This document shows, piece by piece, positions 61,930-64,000 of a stretch of 64,000 nucleotides of DNA. The stretch is from NCBI GenBank assembly GCA_016703625.1, contig JADJBP010000009.1:118912-182911 (forward strand), read 5' to 3'. Source of the stretch: Chitinophagaceae bacterium (lineage in GTDB: Bacteria > Bacteroidota > Bacteroidia > Chitinophagales > Chitinophagaceae). Under the pieces are notes generated by a model that did no database searches, was not told the DNA's origin, and saw only the letters and a list, made by a program, of their open reading frames with translations. The position numbers and the translations under genes are program-made. Each line of letters starts with the position of its first letter. The first letter of the stretch is position 1.

Positions 61930-62753
61930 TTACTGCTTGTAATCTACGGCATGGCCGAGTTCCTTTTCTATAGATGTTACCTGCTTGTTTTCGATACCGC
62001 ATGGAATGATGTTATTGAAATATCCAAGGTCGGTATTTACATTCATGGCAAAACCATGCATGGTGATCCACCTGCTGCAACGTACACCAATGGCACAGAT
62101 CTTTCTTTCTTTTCCGGGAATATCCGCATCGATCCAGACTCCCGTTTCGCCTTTACTCCTGCCCCCTTTAATTCCATATTCTGCAATGGTCAGGATGATC
62201 ATTTCTTCCAGGTTCCTTAAGTATTTGCCGATATCCGTATAATATTTTTCGAGGTCAAGAATAGGATACCCAACTACCTGCTGCAGCCCGTGAAAAGTAA
62301 TATCTCCTCCCCTGTTGGTATTGAAAAAGGCAATCCCGTTTGCTGCCAGTTCTTCATCGCTCATAAGCACATGTTCTTTTTTGCCGCTTTTGCCCAAAGT
62401 ATATACAGGCGGATGCTCGCAGATGAGAAAATAGTTGGTTGTGGTGAAACGTGAGTCGGGAGTTGGGAGTTGGGAGTCAGGAGTTGGGTTGGGAGCCGGA
62501 GTTGGGAGTTGGGAGTCGGGAGTTGGGAGTCGGGAGCCGGGAGTTGGGAGTCGGGAGCCGGGAGCCGGGAGTCGGGAGTTGGGAGATCATTAGCAGTTAT
62601 AAGGATGGATGTTTGCCCATCCGCAGGATTCGTTGCATTGCGCATGGCCGATTTGATCCGCACATTCTCCTGCAACAGGTTTTCCTGGTAATCCCAGGCA
62701 GTTTTATAATCAATGATCCCCAGGTCTTTAAATATCACTTTCTGCTTATCCAA
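61930..62753 (-). CDS. lipB: Octanoyltransferase LipB, interrupted by a heptanucleotide array
   Basis: Transfers octanoyl from acyl carrier protein to lipoyl domains. The N-terminal part (62753 downward) reads FKDLGIIDYKTAWDYQENLL; the catalytic part (to 61930) reads TNYFLICEHPPVYTLG, NRGGDITFHGLQQVVGYPIL, with the catalytic Lys in KICAIGVRCSRW and Cys in IIPCGIENK. The two parts are in different frames. Between them lies a 7-bp array of about 18 units, which adds about 45 residues of the kind PDSQLPA, PTPNSQL not seen in usual LipB. The distance between the parts is short by one base, so one extra 7-bp unit, or a single-base insertion, would join them. Confidence 0.85.
62458..62584 (+). repeat. 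Heptanucleotide GGGAGYY array inside lipB
   Basis: About 18 tandem units of 7 bp (GGGAGTT, GGGAGTC, GGGAGCC) with one 5-bp and one 6-bp irregular unit. G3 runs recur every 7 bases with 4-base spacers, the pattern of intramolecular G-quadruplexes, on the lipB template strand. Translated on the minus strand it gives a heptapeptide repeat because three units are 21 bp. Confidence 0.9.
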
Positions 62754-62808
62754 TGCAATGTTTTAATTTGCAAAGATAAATTAAAGGAATTAGGAATTGT
62801 GAGAAGTC

Positions 62809-62892
62809 AGTATTCAGTATTCAGTATTTAGTATTCAGTATTCAGTATTTAGTATTTAGTATTTAGCATTTAGTAGGCAGTTGGCAGTTGGC
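62809..62892 (+). repeat. Heptanucleotide array between lipB and rluD
   Basis: Twelve 7-bp units: AGTATTC or AGTATTT (eight), then AGCATTT, AGTAGGC and two AGTTGGC. The array lies 56 nt upstream of the lipB start and about 70 nt upstream of the rluD start, in their shared divergent region. Confidence 0.85.
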
Positions 62893-62963
62893 ATTCCACC
62901 TTCGCTGAAGCTACAGTGGATAAATTGGTAATGGAATGTTTTAAAAATAAATAGAAATAATAA

Positions 62964-64000
62964 ATGAAGAACCAGATTGATGAAATTGAAGATGAGCAGC
63001 CCGAAATTGATGAGTTGTATGAAAAGCTGTCGATCGTTATTGATAAAGGGCAGGAACCGCTTCGTATTGATAAATTTTTAATGAGCCGTATCGAAGGCGC
63101 CACCCGCAATAAAATTCAGCAGGCCATTGACAATGAAATGGTGCTGGTGAATGAAAAACCGGTTAAAAGTAATTACAAGGTCAAGGCCAATGATAAGATC
63201 GTTGTATTTGACAGCCGTTCACCCGAAAGTTCTGATATCATCCCTGAATATATGCCGTTGCATATTCAATATGAAGATGATACCATTCTCATCATCAATA
63301 AACCGGCGGGCATGGTGGTGCATCCCGGAAGCGGTAACCCCAATGGCACCCTGGTCAATGGTGTGGCATATTATTTAAAACAGCAAAACCCCCAACTGGA
63401 TGAAAATGAATTATCCCGTTTTGGACTTGTACACCGCATTGATAAAAATACCAGCGGGCTGCTGGTTATGGCCAAAACACAAATGGCGATGAGCCACCTG
63501 GCCAAACAATTCTTTAACCATACTGTTCACCGCAGGTATATCGCATTGGTTTGGGGCGATATGGAAAAAGATGAAGGGACTGTTATTGCACATGTGGGCA
63601 GGCACCAGCGTTTCCGTAAATTATTTACGGCTTACCCCGACGGTGACCATGGCAAAGATGCCATTACGCATTACAAGGTTTTGGAAAGGTATAATTATGT
63701 AACCCTGATAGAATGCAGGCTGGAAACCGGGCGCACCCACCAGATACGGGTTCATATGCAGCTGATCGGCCACCCGCTTTTTAATGATGATTTTTATGGA
63801 GGCGACCGGATCGTGAAAGGAACCGTGTTTACCAAATACAAACAGTTTGTTGATAATTGTTTTGGGTTGTGCAAACGGCAGGCACTGCACGCCAAAGAAC
63901 TGGGTTTCATTCACCCGGTTACCTTAAAACCGGTTCATTTTGAAAGCGAAATGCCTGAAGATATGCAGGCCGTTATTGAAAAATGGAAAAATTATATCGG
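62964..64000 (+). CDS. rluD: Pseudouridine synthase RluD-like (cut by window end)
   Basis: Isomerises uridines in 23S rRNA to pseudouridine. The visible 345 residues have an N-terminal acidic stretch, an S4 RNA-binding domain (about 30-90, with LRIDKFLMSRIEG), and the RluA-family catalytic domain with the conserved Asp in VHRIDKNTSGLLVMAKT and the C-terminal ETGRTHQIRVHM. The frame is open at base 64000; only the last residues are missing. The ATG at 62964 follows an AT-rich sequence without an obvious ribosome-binding site. Confidence 0.92.
   Translation, partial: MKNQIDEIEDEQPEIDELYEKLSIVIDKGQEPLRIDKFLMSRIEGATRNKIQQAIDNEMVLVNEKPVKSNYKVKANDKIVVFDSRSPESSDIIPEYMPLHIQYEDDTILIINKPAGMVVHPGSGNPNGTLVNGVAYYLKQQNPQLDENELSRFGLVHRIDKNTSGLLVMAKTQMAMSHLAKQFFNHTVHRRYIALVWGDMEKDEGTVIAHVGRHQRFRKLFTAYPDGDHGKDAITHYKVLERYNYVTLIECRLETGRTHQIRVHMQLIGHPLFNDDFYGGDRIVKGTVFTKYKQFVDNCFGLCKRQALHAKELGFIHPVTLKPVHFESEMPEDMQAVIEKWKNYI

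Noticed and set aside
62458..62584. CRISPR-like array
   Set aside because: Units are 7 bp and contiguous, with no unique spacers and no cas genes nearby.
1..64000. tRNA, rRNA, riboswitch, prophage or transposon
   Set aside because: Intergenic regions were read on both strands and none showed a cloverleaf, conserved riboswitch core, integrase or transposase.

Overview
The window looks like chromosome of a Bacteroidota bacterium, most probably a Chitinophagaceae-type soil or freshwater relative. The evidence is the presence of type IX secretion sorting domains (type A near base 34, gliding-motility type B at 14344-17895), a PorP/SprF protein, a vSGLT-like sugar symporter, an OmpA protein with thrombospondin type 3 repeats, Bacteroidota promoters (TTTG, about 20 nt, TAnnTTTG) and moderate G+C. 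No tRNA, rRNA, CRISPR array, insertion sequence or prophage was recognised. About half of the genes are broken by single-base indels, roughly one per kb. Repairing one base restores conserved motifs in case after case, so I treat these as assembly or sequencing errors and give one composite feature per gene, naming the breaks.

Layout. 1-13 kb is housekeeping: RlmI, GrpE-DnaJ, a VWA protein, Hpt, a LysM glucosaminidase with an O-methyltransferase, a sodium symporter, a LOG-family hydrolase and a GlcD-like oxidase. 13-18 kb is a PorP/SprF gene beside a giant PKD-repeat surface protein. 18-21.4 kb is RecG and a DEAD-box helicase. 21.6-30.1 kb is a galactan utilisation locus: LacI regulator with its own operator, a GH53 galactanase lipoprotein, a GH2 beta-galactosidase apparently fused to a second GH53 domain, galactokinase and a symporter. 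30-32 kb has CvfB-like, Smr and unknown proteins.

32.2-43.5 kb is the main accessory island. It is a four-gene minus-strand operon: a class III nucleotidyl cyclase fused to three TIR-like modules, two tandem paralogous membrane-spanning nSTAND1 NTPases of about 1350 residues each, and a seven-helix membrane protein. Stop and start codons of the last three genes abut or overlap. A perfect 20-bp palindrome lies upstream. The architecture (NTPase switch, outward-facing repeat sensor, cyclase/TIR effector) suggests a signalling or conflict (defence) system that I do not recognise as a described one.

43.9-50.3 kb has a ferritin-like remnant, MnmE, ExbD, OmpA, RlpA and an L,D-transpeptidase. 50.4-57 kb is an aromatic amino acid operon (tyrA, GNAT, DAHP synthase/chorismate mutase, aroB, aroA, aroC). 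It is headed by what reads as a complete transcription attenuator: a promoter, a 24-codon leader peptide containing FTWFYLSYY, a G6 antiterminator arm and a C5-6 terminator just before tyrA. 57-64 kb has an ECF sigma factor translationally coupled to a membrane protease with an anti-sigma-like N-terminus, a nucleotidyltransferase, a PLP enzyme, LipB and RluD.

A second theme is short tandem arrays with 7- or 8-bp units, lying next to the start codons of galK, an Smr gene, aroC and lipB/rluD. One further array lies inside lipB, where it splits the gene into two frames and has the spacing of a G-quadruplex tract.
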